This document shows, in pieces, positions 1-11,722 of a stretch of 64,000 bases of DNA. Both the position numbers and the translations under genes were made by a program. The number at the start of each line of letters is the position of its first letter. Position 1 is the first letter of the stretch. The notes beneath the pieces were generated by a model, which made no database searches, had not been told where the DNA came from, and was given only the letters and a program-made list of their open reading frames with translations. The DNA is taken from positions 56,194,608-56,258,607 of the forward strand of contig OY755044.1 of the NCBI GenBank assembly GCA_963576565.1, written 5' to 3'. The DNA is from Aspidapion aeneum. Taxonomy: Eukaryota > Arthropoda > Insecta > Coleoptera > Brentidae.

Positions 1-862
1 GTAAAACTTATCTTTCACTTGAAAGTAAGAGTTACGGAGACAGAGCTCCAAAAGATCCATCACCCCCTCCACCGATAGCGTTGTTCTCTCGAGAAGTGTA
101 TCATCAGTTTGTAATTTGTTTTTGATGATACTGAGTGACTCATTTATTGGCACGTTGGTGTAGAGACTTTCTACATCAAAACTTACAAATCTATCGCCGG
201 GATCTAATTCGATACCTTTTAAAACCTCGACAAAATGTTCCGAGTTTTTGACAAAAGATTCGGACTTACCCTGTAGTGGTTGAATTATGTCCAACAAAAA
301 CCTCGACAAAGTGCTGGTCGGTGAGTCCCTGGAGCTGGTGATTGGTCGCAGTGGTATATCCTTCTTATGGATCTTTGGTAATCCATAAAAATGTGGTGCC
401 TTACTGTGGTGTGGAGTCAGGCGGGATCTAACAGCGTCCGGGATATTTTCAGCATACTTCTTCAAATTCCTGTAGATGCCTCCTTCTATGGTGGTGGTTG
501 GATCTTTGGGTAGTTGCTTGTAGTCTCCTTTCTCCAGAACTTCTTGGATCTTTTTGTCGTAAGTCTCGACATCTAAGATCACCGTCGCGTTTCCTTTGTC
601 GGCCGGTAGAATCTTGATTGATTTGTCACCCTGCAGGTTCTTGATTGCCCGTTTTTTTTGACTGGTGATGTTTGTCTTTTGTTGTTTCTTTCTTTCCAAC
701 GTTGTTCTTACTTTATGGCGAAACTCATCAGCTTCCGGTTGAGGGAGACTAACGGTTTCTATTGCCCCAATAATTTCCAGTGTGGTGTCTGTACCGGTGC
801 AATGGCGAACTTAAGTCCCTTACTGAGTACCAATTCTTCGTTGGAGCTCAGAGTCCGGTTCG
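1..862 (-). pseudogene. Penelope-like element reverse transcriptase, N-terminal part, frameshifted and cut by the window edge
   Basis: Reading the minus strand from about 860 down to 1 gives a Penelope-like (PLE) reverse transcriptase. Visible marks, in order: VLSKGLKFA, then ILPADKGNATVILD, YGLPKIHK, RPITSSRDSPT, LSRFLLDIIQPL and FVSFDVESLYTNVP, which holds the first catalytic Asp. The frame is open from about 780 to base 1, with frameshifts near 795 and 845-860. The second catalytic motif (YxDD type) and any GIY-YIG endonuclease would lie left of base 1 and cannot be seen. It has no credible start codon in this window, so this is a decayed copy. The ADKGN motif is characteristic of PLEs and argues against the LINE and LTR groups. 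Confidence 0.85.
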
Positions 863-1030
863 GTGCTTGGTGTCGCTGCGTCTGTTCTATCTTGAGTACG
901 TGTCTGTAGTTTCTTAAGTTTTTCTCGGTGAGTTGATCTTATCTTCTGTCGTTCTCCGTTGCACGTACTGTCAATTTTACTCAGTATTAGCAGTAGTAGC
1001 CTAAAGACTAGATTGTTTAGTTTACACTTG

Positions 1031-1066
1031 ATAACGGTTAGAGATACTTACTAACCGAAACGTCGT
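1031..1066. other. Hairpin with GAAAC flank upstream of the Penelope-like element
   Basis: CGGTTAG (1035-1041) and CTAACCG (1051-1057) form a 7-bp stem with a 9-nt loop, followed on the plus strand by GAAACGTC. PLE terminal repeats are known to carry hammerhead ribozymes whose stem II is followed by GAAA. Here the first core half (CUGANGA) is not recognisable, only a TTGATAA string. I record a hairpin, possibly a ribozyme relic, lying just 5' of the PLE coding strand. Confidence 0.35.
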
Positions 1067-1099
1067 GTTTTAAAATAAATAAAGACAATGGAAGTCCGA

Positions 1100-2520
1100 A
1101 ATTTTATTTCTACACAATCATTGTCTACGAGTTTCAAACAAATAATACTCTGTTGTTTCCAGCCAAGTTAAAAGTTAGCAAATAATTAGGAAAATACTGT
1201 TAGATAGCACTCTTGAGAGGGGGGAAGGCAGTTGCCCCTCACCCCCACTATATAACCAGAAATCATTTTTTGCACACATTAATTGATTATTTACGTTACA
1301 AAAATCAACGTTTCATTTTTGATAGGTTTGGGATTCCTAGAAACACATTTATTTTTATTTCTGTAAAAAGAAATATCTATTTTTTAAAATATGTAACTGT
1401 ATACAATGGAATTTTTACTAAATATACTTTTTTAAGGAAAACAATGTGCTAAGCATAAAAAATACAACAAACAAACAAACATTTTCCCCTGTTTGAAACG
1501 TCTATGATACGTGCACCACTGCTTTCAAAGGGGCTCATGTACATTGATGGAAATAAATTTTTTCCTGCCAAAAAATTAATTTCCGGATGATTTATAAAAA
1601 AGTCTTCGAGTTACTAGCAAAAAACTATCAAAAACAATGTTTAAGATGGGAACCACCCCCATGCCAGGGGAGGGTCTCATGTCTATCCATACCAAGTGTG
1701 TTTCTTCTCTTATTAAACGCAGTATCTAAACCTTTAGGGCCTGGTTGAAGTTTAAAAAACGGAAATATCAATGTTTATGTGCTACCACCATGCACCACAT
1801 CGTTCCCAGGATGGAACCGAACCCGAAAATGCATTTATTTCTCCCTATTTCTATTTATGTTAATGTTACCTTGGGATTAACAAAATAAAGATAACAAATG
1901 GCAAACTTTTAAAAAGGAAAATAATAAATTTCTTTTTCAATATCGGTAATGCTGTTTTGAATAATTCATGGGAAGACGAAAATACAAACCTTCTATTGTA
2001 TCTTTTTAATGGATTATTATTCATTGTCATACATATAATGGAAGGGTTCTGTACAAAAATTTCGTTTTAAATTAAATAATTAATTAAATTTTATGAAAGT
2101 TGACATTTAATGTTTTCTTGTAGAAGGGTACCTATTCTTAAACTAAACTTCGAGGTCGCAGAGAACTGCCTCCCGATTTTCCAGTAAACGCCAAACAAAA
2201 GAGGCACTTCCCTGCCTGACAATTATAAGATTCTATCTTTACATTAAAAGCCTATATTAACAGAACGGTGTTATTATTCTAAGGCTGCGACTTAAGCAAA
2301 ACAAATTGTGTTTTGTTTTAACCTTATATATTCCACCGCTGCCTTTTATCCCACTGTCTCAGGAGCGAATCTAGTAATTCCATTGGGGGTTTTGCATAGT
2401 CACCAGGAGGAATGGGAGAATTCGCCACCGCTTAGTCACCGCAACTAATTTGCCCCCAGGCCAACTCGTACTGGCGCGGCGCGACGCCCCGGCCGCTGTA
2501 GTTTCAGTTTGAAATTTTGA
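1100..2520. other. Unassigned AT-rich DNA with short GC-rich patches
   Basis: No coding frame, tRNA or repeat end recognised. A GC-rich patch at about 2440-2500 stands out from the AT-rich surroundings, as does a polypurine/C-rich stretch at 1213-1250. The short open frames here have no recognisable motifs. Confidence 0.5.
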
Positions 2521-3180
2521 CATGTTTTGAAATCCGATATGGCGCCATATTAGTTTACCATTTAAAATTTAATCCAAAACTCTAAATCGGTAACCTTAGA
2601 TATCCCAAAGTTTCCAATTTAATACATATCCAATCATAAAGGCAAAAACCGCTAATTTGATTTTAAAATTTAAAAATCATAATTGCCGACCTTAAACACC
2701 GCAATGAAAAATAATACAAACCGGTTCATAAATGGAAATGTCCGCCATTTTAGATCCGCCATTTTGATTTTTTGAAAGTTTAAATAAAAAATAGTAATCA
2801 TGCAGCGACATTAATCCCAAAAAAGTTTTAAGTGTAGTACGTATCTGTTAATAAATGGAAAAGCCGCCATGTTCGATCAGATATTTTAATTGTTTTTTTT
2901 AATTCAATTATCACAATCGGAAACCGTTAAGACTATTTTAAGTTTAATTTAAAAATAATAATTAGCGATCTTAAACTGCAATTACATTGTATTTTTAAAT
3001 GTCGTGACATAAATAAATAAATAAACACCCCACGTTCTAAATTTGATATATACCGGTTTATAAATAAAAATGCCACCATTTTGGAAGCGCCATTTTTATT
3101 TCTTTTAGGTTTAAGTGAAAATTTGAGACAAATCGGCTTATAAATAAAAAAATTTCGCTTATTTGGATTGTCCATTTTAA
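2520..3180. repeat. Degenerate repeats built around a CCGCCATTTT motif
   Basis: The string (g)ccgccatttt or a close variant, usually preceded by a 'taaataaaaatg'-like string, recurs around 2533, 2738, 2753, 2868, 3071, 3088 and 3170. The spacing is irregular, from about 15 to 200 bp. It looks like an old, diverged tandem or nested repeat; no open frame continues through it. Confidence 0.5.
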
Positions 3181-3564
3181 TTAAGTTGTATTTGGGTAAT
3201 CAGTCCTTTGAGCCACTAACATCACAATAATTTATTGTGGAAAACTGGATACAAATTTAACAAACTATTTTCAATTTTTAAAACACACACTTTGTAATTT
3301 TGATTTGTAACGGTTTTTGTTTTTTTTTGAATGTGGACGCATCTCTGGCTTACGCTGTTATTTTGTCTTTTTATCTAGAACGTTTAAAACACAGTTTATC
3401 TCTTTCTCTGCAAAGCGCTTTAGTATTAGAGTTCAATCAAACCTATCAAGGGCAATTTGGGAGTAAAGCAGGGTTTTAAATAAAATAAATATACATCGCT
3501 CTAAGTAAATTATTTGTCGCTTTGCTCCTGGTTAAAATAAAACGTCACATATCATAGAAGGAGA
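3181..3564. other. Unassigned AT-rich DNA
   Basis: No gene, repeat boundary or RNA seen. Confidence 0.5.
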
Positions 3565-4030
3565 AAGTCTTTAAATTCACCGATGAGCTCATCGATGAGA
3601 ACAATCGGGTTCCTGAATGCATCGGTGAAACATCGATGAAATCCATGAGGTTTCGGTAGTTTCGATGAATTCCAACGATCCACCAATCGATGCCACCAAA
3701 GCTCAACGACTCTAGCAGCCAGTGAGTACGTCCTGATGAATTTTCGACTTGGCGAAAGGTATACGAAAATTTAATCCTCGCTCTCTACCTTGATGCCCAC
3801 GAGAATAGTTTCCTCCGTTTCTTCTATTACCATCTTTGTTGTGTAGCAAGTCTTTCGGAAAAAAAACAAAATCTTTTTAGATAAAAAAGATAGGTAAGCG
3901 TTTCAGTTTCCATATAATTTTGTCAGGTTTCATTTTATTTTTCGATGGCTCATCAGCATTCCATCGGTGAATATCCGATGGATGTCATTTGTCAACATTC
4001 TAGATTCCATCGATGAAAAAAACCGGATGA
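3565..4030. repeat. Cluster of CATCGATGA-type motifs, possible subterminal repeats of a DNA transposon
   Basis: About a dozen variants of GATGA/TCATC, many extended to the palindrome catcgatg, crowd the two ends of this segment (3578-3690 and 3940-4032), while the middle has few. The outer parts are roughly inverted relative to each other (ttcaccgatga... on the left, ...ccggatgaattg on the right). Dense short repeats near both ends are typical of transposase-binding subterminal regions, but no clean TIR or TSD could be defined. Confidence 0.4.
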
Positions 4031-4724
4031 ATTGAGAGACCCTCTCAAGATGTTGTCTCATCTTATTCCCTGTTGGCATACATGTCTATGATTTTCTTAA
4101 CAAAGTTGATTAATTGCAGTGGCGTATATAAAAAATCGCCTTGTGAGCGATATTTTTTACCCCATTTTTTTGACAACAAAATGTAGGTAAAATATATATT
4201 TTAATCAAATCTGTTTTCATTTGGAGTTTGGTTTGCCTGCAGCCAGGTTACCTGTATAAGCCCATGGACTGTAATGTTATGGTTTTTAATTATTGGTTGC
4301 TACTCATCCTTATATTTATCGAGCTCTAATTTTTTTCAATTCTTGCTTGTGTCGGAATTTCTTTAGATCTTTTTGTGACAAAGAATATAAAATATCCCAT
4401 TTATTGAACAAAAAAGGGGACAATGTTTTATGTGAGTTCTGCTATGCCAAAAATTGTGTATGGAATAAAACTGAGCGTAAACAAAACACCATTGCTCAAA
4501 CACAAAAATTCAATTTGTGTGTTTATTTTTTTTTTAATACATTGACAAGTCGTGAGAAAATATGAAAATGTGATTGATCGCAAAATAAAAAAGAAAGAAG
4601 TAAAATATAACATCATTTAATATTTTAAAAATACTACAAAGGTTGTCAACAATGTTAAAGTTATGCTTTTAAAACAATTTAAAACAACTTATCGTAACAT
4701 TCTAGTAATATTATTTCATTATTT
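4031..4724. other. Unassigned AT-rich DNA
   Basis: A cagtggcgta string at about 4119 resembles one hAT end, but no partner end or TSD was found. The open frames here lack motifs. Confidence 0.4.
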
Positions 4725-4929
4725 ACTCGAAAAAATAAATGGTCTATGACGGATCTGACACCTTCCTAGCTAGCCTATTATCACATTTCAAGTGAAGCCT
4801 TGATAATATATTAGCCTTGAAAACAGTTTATTGTAAATATCTCAGAAACTAAAACTTCTACGAAGTTTTTGGTAAACACGAATTATTAAGCAAAATATAG
4901 TCTACTATATTCCGAAAAAAGTATATGTA

Positions 4930-7162
4930 CAGGGTGGGGCATTTTCGTTGGTTTTATAGGGTACAGGCTAAACGGTAAGAGATACAAAAAAACTGACATA
5001 CGTGTTCCGTCCTCTTTTTTAGTGTCTTTTTTATGGCGTCATCAAATCTAGGCTAACTAGATTGGTTTAGCAGGTACAGGGTGATTCTCAAAAATTGACG
5101 ATTTTTATTATCTTTTATTACTCGTTTATTTATGGAGATAGAAAAATTCTTCAAATACAAAAGTTTTATGATTTTATACGTATAATTCAGTGGCGTACCC
5201 AGAAAAATTTAAAATGTTTTATTTTACAAGATATTATCAAAGTAACATTTTTTAAACGGAACACCCTGTATGTAAGTACCTCAAAAAATTGAATTTTTTC
5301 TTGTGATTACAGCGATGTATAACACTTAATACTTTTCTTTGTCCTAAATTGGTAAAATATGAAAAAATATTTTTTTTGTAGTTGGCTATGGATGGGATGA
5401 ACTTTTGTTTCGCTTTTTTAACTTGTCACAAAGTCAAACGTCAATTAAGTATTGTTTTTGCTTTGTTGTTATTACTTTTGTCTAAGATGAATCTTTATCA
5501 AAACTATGAAAAGTTAAACATGTTTGAGTGCTATATTGAATCTAATAAAAATAGAGATGCAGCACTTACACTATATTTTGACCGTTATCCGGAACGACGT
5601 CAGCCAGACAAAAGGATGTTTCAACGAATGTATCACAATTTAAGTGAGTATGGGTCATTTGGAAAACCAAGAAATAAAATTTACATTAAAGAAAATAGAG
5701 AAACGGATGAAATAAACACGTTGGCTTGTGTTGCTGGTGATCCGACGGTATCTAGTCGTAATATTGAGAATGATATTGGTATAAGTAAACGTAGAGTTTT
5801 AAGAATATTGAAAAAGCATAAGTATAAACCTTATAAAATAAGAAAGGTTCATAATTTACATCCTGGAGATGAACAACGGCGTTTAGAATTTTGCAATTGG
5901 TATTTGCAACAGATTAATCAGAATCCCAATTTTTTTCAAAATATAATATGGACCGACGAAGCTTATATATCTAGCGAAGGAATTTTTAATCGACATAACA
6001 ATCGATATTGGTCAGACATAAATCCTCATCAGACGGTGGCCAGGGTACAACAAGGACGGTTTGGATTCCATGCATGGGTAGCGCTGTATCGAAATAGAGT
6101 GTTTAACTACAGGCTTTTTCATGAAAACTTGAATGCAGAAGGATACAGACAAATTTTGGAAGAATATGTAATAACAGAGTTGGATAACATGCCATTAGGT
6201 GATATAAATAACATTTATTTTCAACAAGACGGTGCTCCAGCACATAATAGCCATATGATAAGGAATTTGCTAACTGCCAATTTTGATGAAAATTGGATTG
6301 GTACATATGGGCCAAACCGATGGCCCCCGCGTTCTCCCGACCTGACCCCCCTCGACTTTTATTTTTGGGGATTTATCAAAAATGAAATTTATAAAACACG
6401 AAGTAACAATGCAGATGAACTTAGGGAAAATTTTATTATTTGCATTGAGAGAGTACCAAATACTGGCATCTATAACGCCACTCGTTCGGTTACAAGTCGA
6501 GTAGAAAATTGCATTGAGCAGAATGGGAGACAGTTTGAGCACCTTTTGTAACTAATTTTTATAATAACTATTCAGTTCTTATTTCAAATTTATGTTGTTT
6601 TGTTGTTGTTGTTGTTATAGTTTAGTAATATCTTAATATTCTCGTTAAGTAGGTTCTGAATATACCTATTATAAAATAAAAAAATATTAAATCAATTCAT
6701 AGCCAACTACAAAAAAAAATATTTTTCCGTATTTTACCTATTTATGGCAAGGAAAAGTATTAAGTGTTATATACCATTGTAATCACAAAAAAGAATGCAA
6801 TTATCTGAAATACTTACATACTGGGTGTTCCATTTAACAAAATGTTACTTTTGATAATATCTTGAAAACTAAAACATTTTTAAATTTTCTGGTTACGTCA
6901 CTGGATTCTATGCACAAAATCATAAAACTTTTGTATTTGAAGTTTTTTTCTATCTCCATAAATAACCGAGTAATAAGAGATAATAAAAATCGGCAATTTT
7001 TGAGAATCACTCTATATCTGCTAAACCAATATAGTTAGCGTAGATTTGATTGTGCCATTAAAAAATACACTAAAAAAGAGGACGGGACACGCATGTCAGT
7101 TTTTTTGTATCTCTTACCGTTTAGCCTGTACCCTATAAAACCAACGAAAATGCCCCACCCTG
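4930..7162 (+). mobile_element. Mariner-superfamily transposon (DD41D) with 465-bp TIRs
   Basis: Ends cagggtggggcatt at 4930 and its complement at 7162, flanked by TA on both sides (4928-4929 and 7163-7164), the standard Tc1/mariner target. The inverted repeats run 4930-5393 and 6695-7162, far longer than the approximately 30 bp usual for mariners. They are close but not identical, with scattered substitutions. Total length is 2233 bp with one transposase frame between the arms. It sits inside repeat R1. Confidence 0.9.
5487..6551 (+). CDS. Mariner-type transposase, DD41D
   Basis: Open frame of 354 codons from the ATG at 5487. The frame is open further upstream, to an ATG at 5388 and a TTG at 5382, but that part overlaps the left TIR and encodes a hydrophobic, unfamily-like segment, so 5487 is the more likely start. 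Residues 14-60 carry the FDRYPERRQP...SEYGSF pattern of an N-terminal helix-turn-helix seen in many arthropod transposases; a second DNA-binding helix region follows (about 85-115). The catalytic acids are Asp157 (IIWTDEAY), Asp248 (YFQQDGAPAH) and Asp290 (SPDLTPLDFYFW). There are 41 residues between the last two, hence DD41D, the spacing of the rosa-type mariners. No internal stop is seen, so the protein may be functional. Confidence 0.88.
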   Translation: MNLYQNYEKLNMFECYIESNKNRDAALTLYFDRYPERRQPDKRMFQRMYHNLSEYGSFGKPRNKIYIKENRETDEINTLACVAGDPTVSSRNIENDIGISKRRVLRILKKHKYKPYKIRKVHNLHPGDEQRRLEFCNWYLQQINQNPNFFQNIIWTDEAYISSEGIFNRHNNRYWSDINPHQTVARVQQGRFGFHAWVALYRNRVFNYRLFHENLNAEGYRQILEEYVITELDNMPLGDINNIYFQQDGAPAHNSHMIRNLLTANFDENWIGTYGPNRWPPRSPDLTPLDFYFWGFIKNEIYKTRSNNADELRENFIICIERVPNTGIYNATRSVTSRVENCIEQNGRQFEHLL

Positions 7163-7612
7163 TACAGTGTATTGATACCATGCTTAGTTAAATAGTTAGC
7201 ATTTTTTAAGTTTTTAATTGCCAAAAAACTGTCTTTAGCATTAATGGATTTTGACCAAAATCTAATCAGCTCGTAAAAGTGACGAACACTATTTTATCTA
7301 AACATTTTATGAAAATCGGTTCAGCGATTTAGGAGCTATCGTGTGACATACAGAAATAATATACACACACAGACCAAACATCACGACGATATTGCTAAGA
7401 TAGGTCAAAATACATCCAAACCGCATACTTTGGTGTTATCTGAAAAAAAAAATTTTCGTCGAAAATAATACCTTCTCTAGCCATTGTTACGCGGGCTGGG
7501 AAGGTAAACATTAAGAAAAGCAATAAGCAGAAAGTAAAGAACATTCAAACAGCTCACTAGATGCTAATTAAATTAAACTTTTTAAAAACTTAAAATTTGC
7601 CGTGTTTATCTC

Positions 7613-8599
7613 AAGCCGGGTACTCATTAACGAACCTCGAGCCTCGATCAATGAGTGCGATCTATTCACTAATGTGGACGCTAGTAAAATTTTTAAAGAC
7701 CGCATTGTTTGAGGCTCGCAGCGCGATATCGAAATCTTAAATTAAAACAAAGTACCCGCTAAATTTGAAACATAAATAGAGATCTCTTGAAAAAGTCTAC
7801 CTACATAAACAAATTTTTTAAATAAAAAAAAAAACATTTAAAAAAAATTTTGCTAAATCTATTTGTAACAGTTTACTTGTAAGAAAATAGTAAGTGGTCA
7901 GTCTTAATTTTTTTCTTAAATTGCGAATATCTTAAAAACTAATCTATTAATTTTTGAAATAATATCAATGCTGTAAAGGAATGAAAAAAACTCTTTTATA
8001 CAAGGTATCACTTGACCCACTTTCCCTATCTAAAGTCAAGGGGTCAAAGCTACCCCAACTAAGGGTCGATATTTATAAATATTTTAAGAAAATAAAAATA
8101 ATGTGTCCAAGCATTTTTGCCGAATACAAAAGTTTCCAATAAAATATAATTTTTTCAAATTTTGACGCAAATTTTGCTCAAATTTTTGCCTGCGGCACAT
8201 TTTGTTTGCACGTAGCGGCAAGCTTTACAGCTAATTCTTATTAAATCCCGCAAAAAATTGTTTTGTGTTTTTTCCCTCCTTGACCCCTCCTCGGACGTCC
8301 TGGATCCGCCACTGGTCGGGCTAACTGGCAAAGCCATTTTGTTTCAGGCTAGTAACATACAAACCACGCATCTTCTTTTAAATGTTTTTTAAATAGTCTA
8401 TTCATTGGATCCCATATGACAGGTCTATTCCTGTAATTTGCAATTAAAGACAATACTTTTTCATTGAACGACGACCGCCTACCCTTGGCTCTTCGCGAAT
8501 GGCTTGTTGCGTGGTCGCGATCATACCTTTTTCACGTATACATTAGAGAATATAGGTTCGTTGTTGGAGGCCCGAGGCTCGGTAATGAGTACCCGGCTT
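7613..8599. mobile_element. Non-autonomous inverted-repeat element with AAGCCGGGTACTCATTA ends
   Basis: The left end (7613, aagccgggtactcatta) is complementary to the right end (8599, taatgagtacccggctt). Similarity continues inward about 65 bp, including cctcgagcctcg and a cattag...acg string. No TSD is obvious, so the superfamily is undecided. There is no transposase. The interior contains one end of a hAT element (about 8050-8314). Confidence 0.65.
8050..8314 (-). mobile_element. hAT element end fragment
   Basis: The segment ends at 8314 with cctggatccgccactg, whose complement CAGTGGCGGATCCAGG is a typical hAT terminus. The other terminus and an 8-bp duplicate of the following gtcgggct were not found, so this is a fragment or one half of a larger rearranged copy. 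Confidence 0.5.
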
Positions 8600-8813
8600 C
8601 CAGACCGCTTTTTCCGCATATTCAGTAAATCATAAATTCATTCGAATAATAATAGTTTTCCTAATCAGTACAGGGACTAATAAATCTTCTGTCACGTGCC
8701 AGCAATAATATTTTTTGTTTAATTGTGCGAAACCAATAAAATAAAAATAAACCAAAAGACATCTACACCACAACGAACTTATCGCTGCATTTGACAAATA
8801 ATCGCGTTTATAA

Positions 8814-9558
8814 AACACACACACACCTACTAGACTAAAAGTTATAAATTTTCGAAAAAACTCCCTCGAAAACCTTAATCAAATATCAAAATAAAATAAG
8901 CGAACATAAAACATTAAGGCAGTAAATAACAAAAAAACCAAAATTCGTTTTTTTAGTACGAAGTAGTAAATTATTTTTTATCTTGCGGTCAAATGAATTC
9001 TAAAATGTTTTTATTTGTTATAAATATTCGATAAAACATTTACTACTTCCTGGAAAAACTAAGCCTTTCGCCCATCCACCTTGCTCTATACTCTGAGGTA
9101 GTGACTGTCGTGAAGGAATAACTAAGACGTTTTATTCTGCCAGCCGATGGCGTTGTAAGAATGAGAGAGACGGGACCAAGAGGCATCGCGTGGTTTGTTC
9201 GCGTTCCATACACACCAATATTCGTGTGTCTCATGCATGCGTGTGTGTTGCCTAATTAAAATTATTTCTGTACACTATAGAGCAAGGTGGATGGGCGAAA
9301 GGCTTAGTTTTTCCAGGAAGTAGTAAATGTTTTATCGAATATTTATAACAAATAAAAACATTTTAGAATTAATTTGACCGCAAGACATAAAATAATTTAC
9401 TACTTCGTACTAAAAAAACGAATTTTGTTTTTTTTATTATTTACTGCTTTAATGTTTTATGTTCGCTTATTTTATTTTGATATTTGATTAAGGTTTTCGA
9501 GGAAGTTTTTTCGAAAATTTTTAACTTTTATTCTAGTAGGTGTGTGTGTGTGTGTGCA
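8814..9558. mobile_element. Foldback (long inverted-repeat) element
   Basis: The arms 8814-9090 and 9276-9558 are almost perfect complements over about 280 bp, separated by a 185-bp spacer. The outer ends are CA/TG dinucleotide runs (acacacacctactaga and its complement). The inner arm ends are tatagagcaaggtgg. The spacer is less AT-rich and has no recognisable gene. Arms this similar indicate a recent origin or arm-to-arm conversion. No transposase and no clear TSD. Confidence 0.8.
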
Positions 9559-11722
9559 GTAAGCGTGTAATTGGCAAAATAATGTCAATTTTTGCCTAAC
9601 CTGCTTTGATTAGCACTGTTGTGAGGGTAAAATGCTACTTTTCAGAGAATATATTATAGTCAAGAGATAAGCATAACAATTCGAATCTCACTTTCTGCTG
9701 CCCTAAACAGCTGATAGAAAAATGTATAGTCAGGATATTATTTTTCTTCCTTTGTGTCTATTGCCTTTAGGTCATTTTTCTTTCCATTGCCTATCCTTCT
9801 AGTAGCTTGTATTTCGGGCCTTACGTATTCAAAGTAGGTAGGCATTCCAACCTTTTTTCCAGGGTCAAGATAATTTCTTCTTTCTTGCAAATTCTCTTAA
9901 TCAGTATTGACTTGCTTTGTGACTCTGCCAGTCTATAACATTCCTAGCATTCCATAAAATGATAGCCTCATCTTACTAATATCCTTCCTCATACGAAAAA
10001 AAAAAACTATTGAGAAAACGTAACTGAGTAAAATTTTAACCCTTAGTTTAATTTAGTACTTGAAAATTTTAAACAAAAACTAAAAACAGTCTCTTTTTGG
10101 TAGTTTTGTTATCAACGACCACAGCTAATCGAATGAATTAACACATTTTTTCCAGGCCTTCCACGTTTTTCAGAAACCGTTTCCAAAATTCTATGTAGTC
10201 ACTTTTATCTTTAAAAATTTTAGGGCAACTAAAAGTTTGTATTATATATCAACAAAACCAGAAAAAGGAACAATGTTTACTAGCAACGGGAAATAAAAAT
10301 CAAATAAAGATGTTTAGAATCTACAAAATAGTTTGAAACAACACAAAAGAATATTTTAAATTAATTCAAACATTTATCAAAATTGAAACCCTTCTTAAAA
10401 GCAAAAGAAGTAAATAAAACAAAATCTCACTAAATACTAACTTCTCACTTCCAACGGCGTTTCTCGTCTGACTAAAAACCACCTTTGCGTCGTCAGTTTG
10501 TCCAAAGAGAAAACCCATCAGCATAAGCATAATTTGCGCGTCGACGCGTTAACTCAAAATAAGACCGGTTGTTTTAAAAATTCAAAATAATTTGTTTCCA
10601 GCTACTAAATTTTAATAAATTTGATGTTAGTGGCCGAAGGACAGATTAGCCGAACATCACTTTTATAAAAATACAGCGAGTCTGAAAACATGCCTAAAAA
10701 CAAGTTGCTGGGTGCTCTAAATTTTACTTCTTTATAACCTAGTCTTATATGAAAATAATGCTTGTTTATCGACAAAAATAATGTTATGTCTAAATAAAAA
10801 TTTTACAAAACTTATAAATGACTGAAAAACCAATATTCTTTAAATGCCGTTTTGTAATAACACCGAAAGCTTCGCTACCGATTTCCAAAGTTTTTCTGCA
10901 TTAAACTTTTTTGCTGGTGGATTTTAAAGTAAAAAACAAACGATTTTGTGTAACTTTCTAGATTTTGAAAATATCTACTGATCTATCAAATTGTTTTTTT
11001 TTTTTCTAATATTTTTTATCTCATTAGCTGTGGTATATACGACCAAACTGAAAAATACCAAAAAGTTTGCTAGATAATATACTGGATTTTAGAATCTACC
11101 AGTGGCACATTGCACAAAAGTTTCAGGGGGTCATGTCACCCCTAAAAAATATATGTTTTTAGATTTTAAATAATTTTTGGCATGCCCATTGAGAGTGGCT
11201 TATTATGGCTTTTCAATTTGAGAAGTGTGAGATGAATATTTGAAAATATGCAAAAGCTATGAAGAGAAAATCTAAAAAAGCTCTGCAGATTGGTGTAAAG
11301 TACCTAGCGTTCGTATACCTATGTTTGGTGTTTATGAACATCTTTTATGTTAAACTTAAAATTTACTTTTAAACAAATTGACTGTATTTAAACGCATTCT
11401 TTCGCCTTTGTTCGCCTTTATTAACGCACATTAATATGACTTTTCTTTTCTGTTTTTATGAGTTCATTTACTACTTAATATTTCTGAATTTCCATACAAA
11501 TAGACTAGTCAATTAAGAAAAAAACCTAAAAAACATCGAAACACGCTGAATTTTTGTATACTTATGCCTTATAATTTCTAGGCCACATCTCCAAATGTTT
11601 GTGGTGTAATTACGCGGGATTATCTAATATGTTATGGAAAATTGGAAAAAATACAAAATATATCTTAACATTTTAACTGAAAGATTTAATAAAAATAATA
11701 ATAATATAATTTATAATAATCG
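9559..11722. other. Unassigned AT-rich DNA
   Basis: No gene or RNA recognised. ccagtggcacattgc at about 11100 resembles a hAT end without a partner. The rest is ordinary AT-rich sequence without long open frames. Confidence 0.5.

Larger units (their letters stand above)
4725..7510. repeat. Dispersed repeat R1, copy 1, split by the mariner
   Basis: The flanks of the mariner (4725-4865 and 7175-7505) match, in the same order and orientation, an uninterrupted copy at 59390-59805. Shared strings include agctagcctatta (left), aaaactgtcNttagcattaat, atcggttcag, ttaggagcta and attgctaagataggtc (right). Inner ends accttcctagct and ggctgggaaggt are inverted relative to each other, suggesting TIRs, but similarity continues to the left of them, so the true border is not settled. 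The mariner therefore inserted into a pre-existing R1 copy. Confidence 0.7.

Noticed and set aside
2440..2500. GC-rich patch as a CpG-island promoter
   Set aside because: Too short and without any downstream exon or TATA/Inr arrangement that I could support.
5382..5486. Extended N-terminus of the mariner transposase from TTG 5382 or ATG 5388
   Set aside because: The first part lies in the TIR and codes for a hydrophobic segment absent from the family pattern; the ATG at 5487 precedes the helix-turn-helix.
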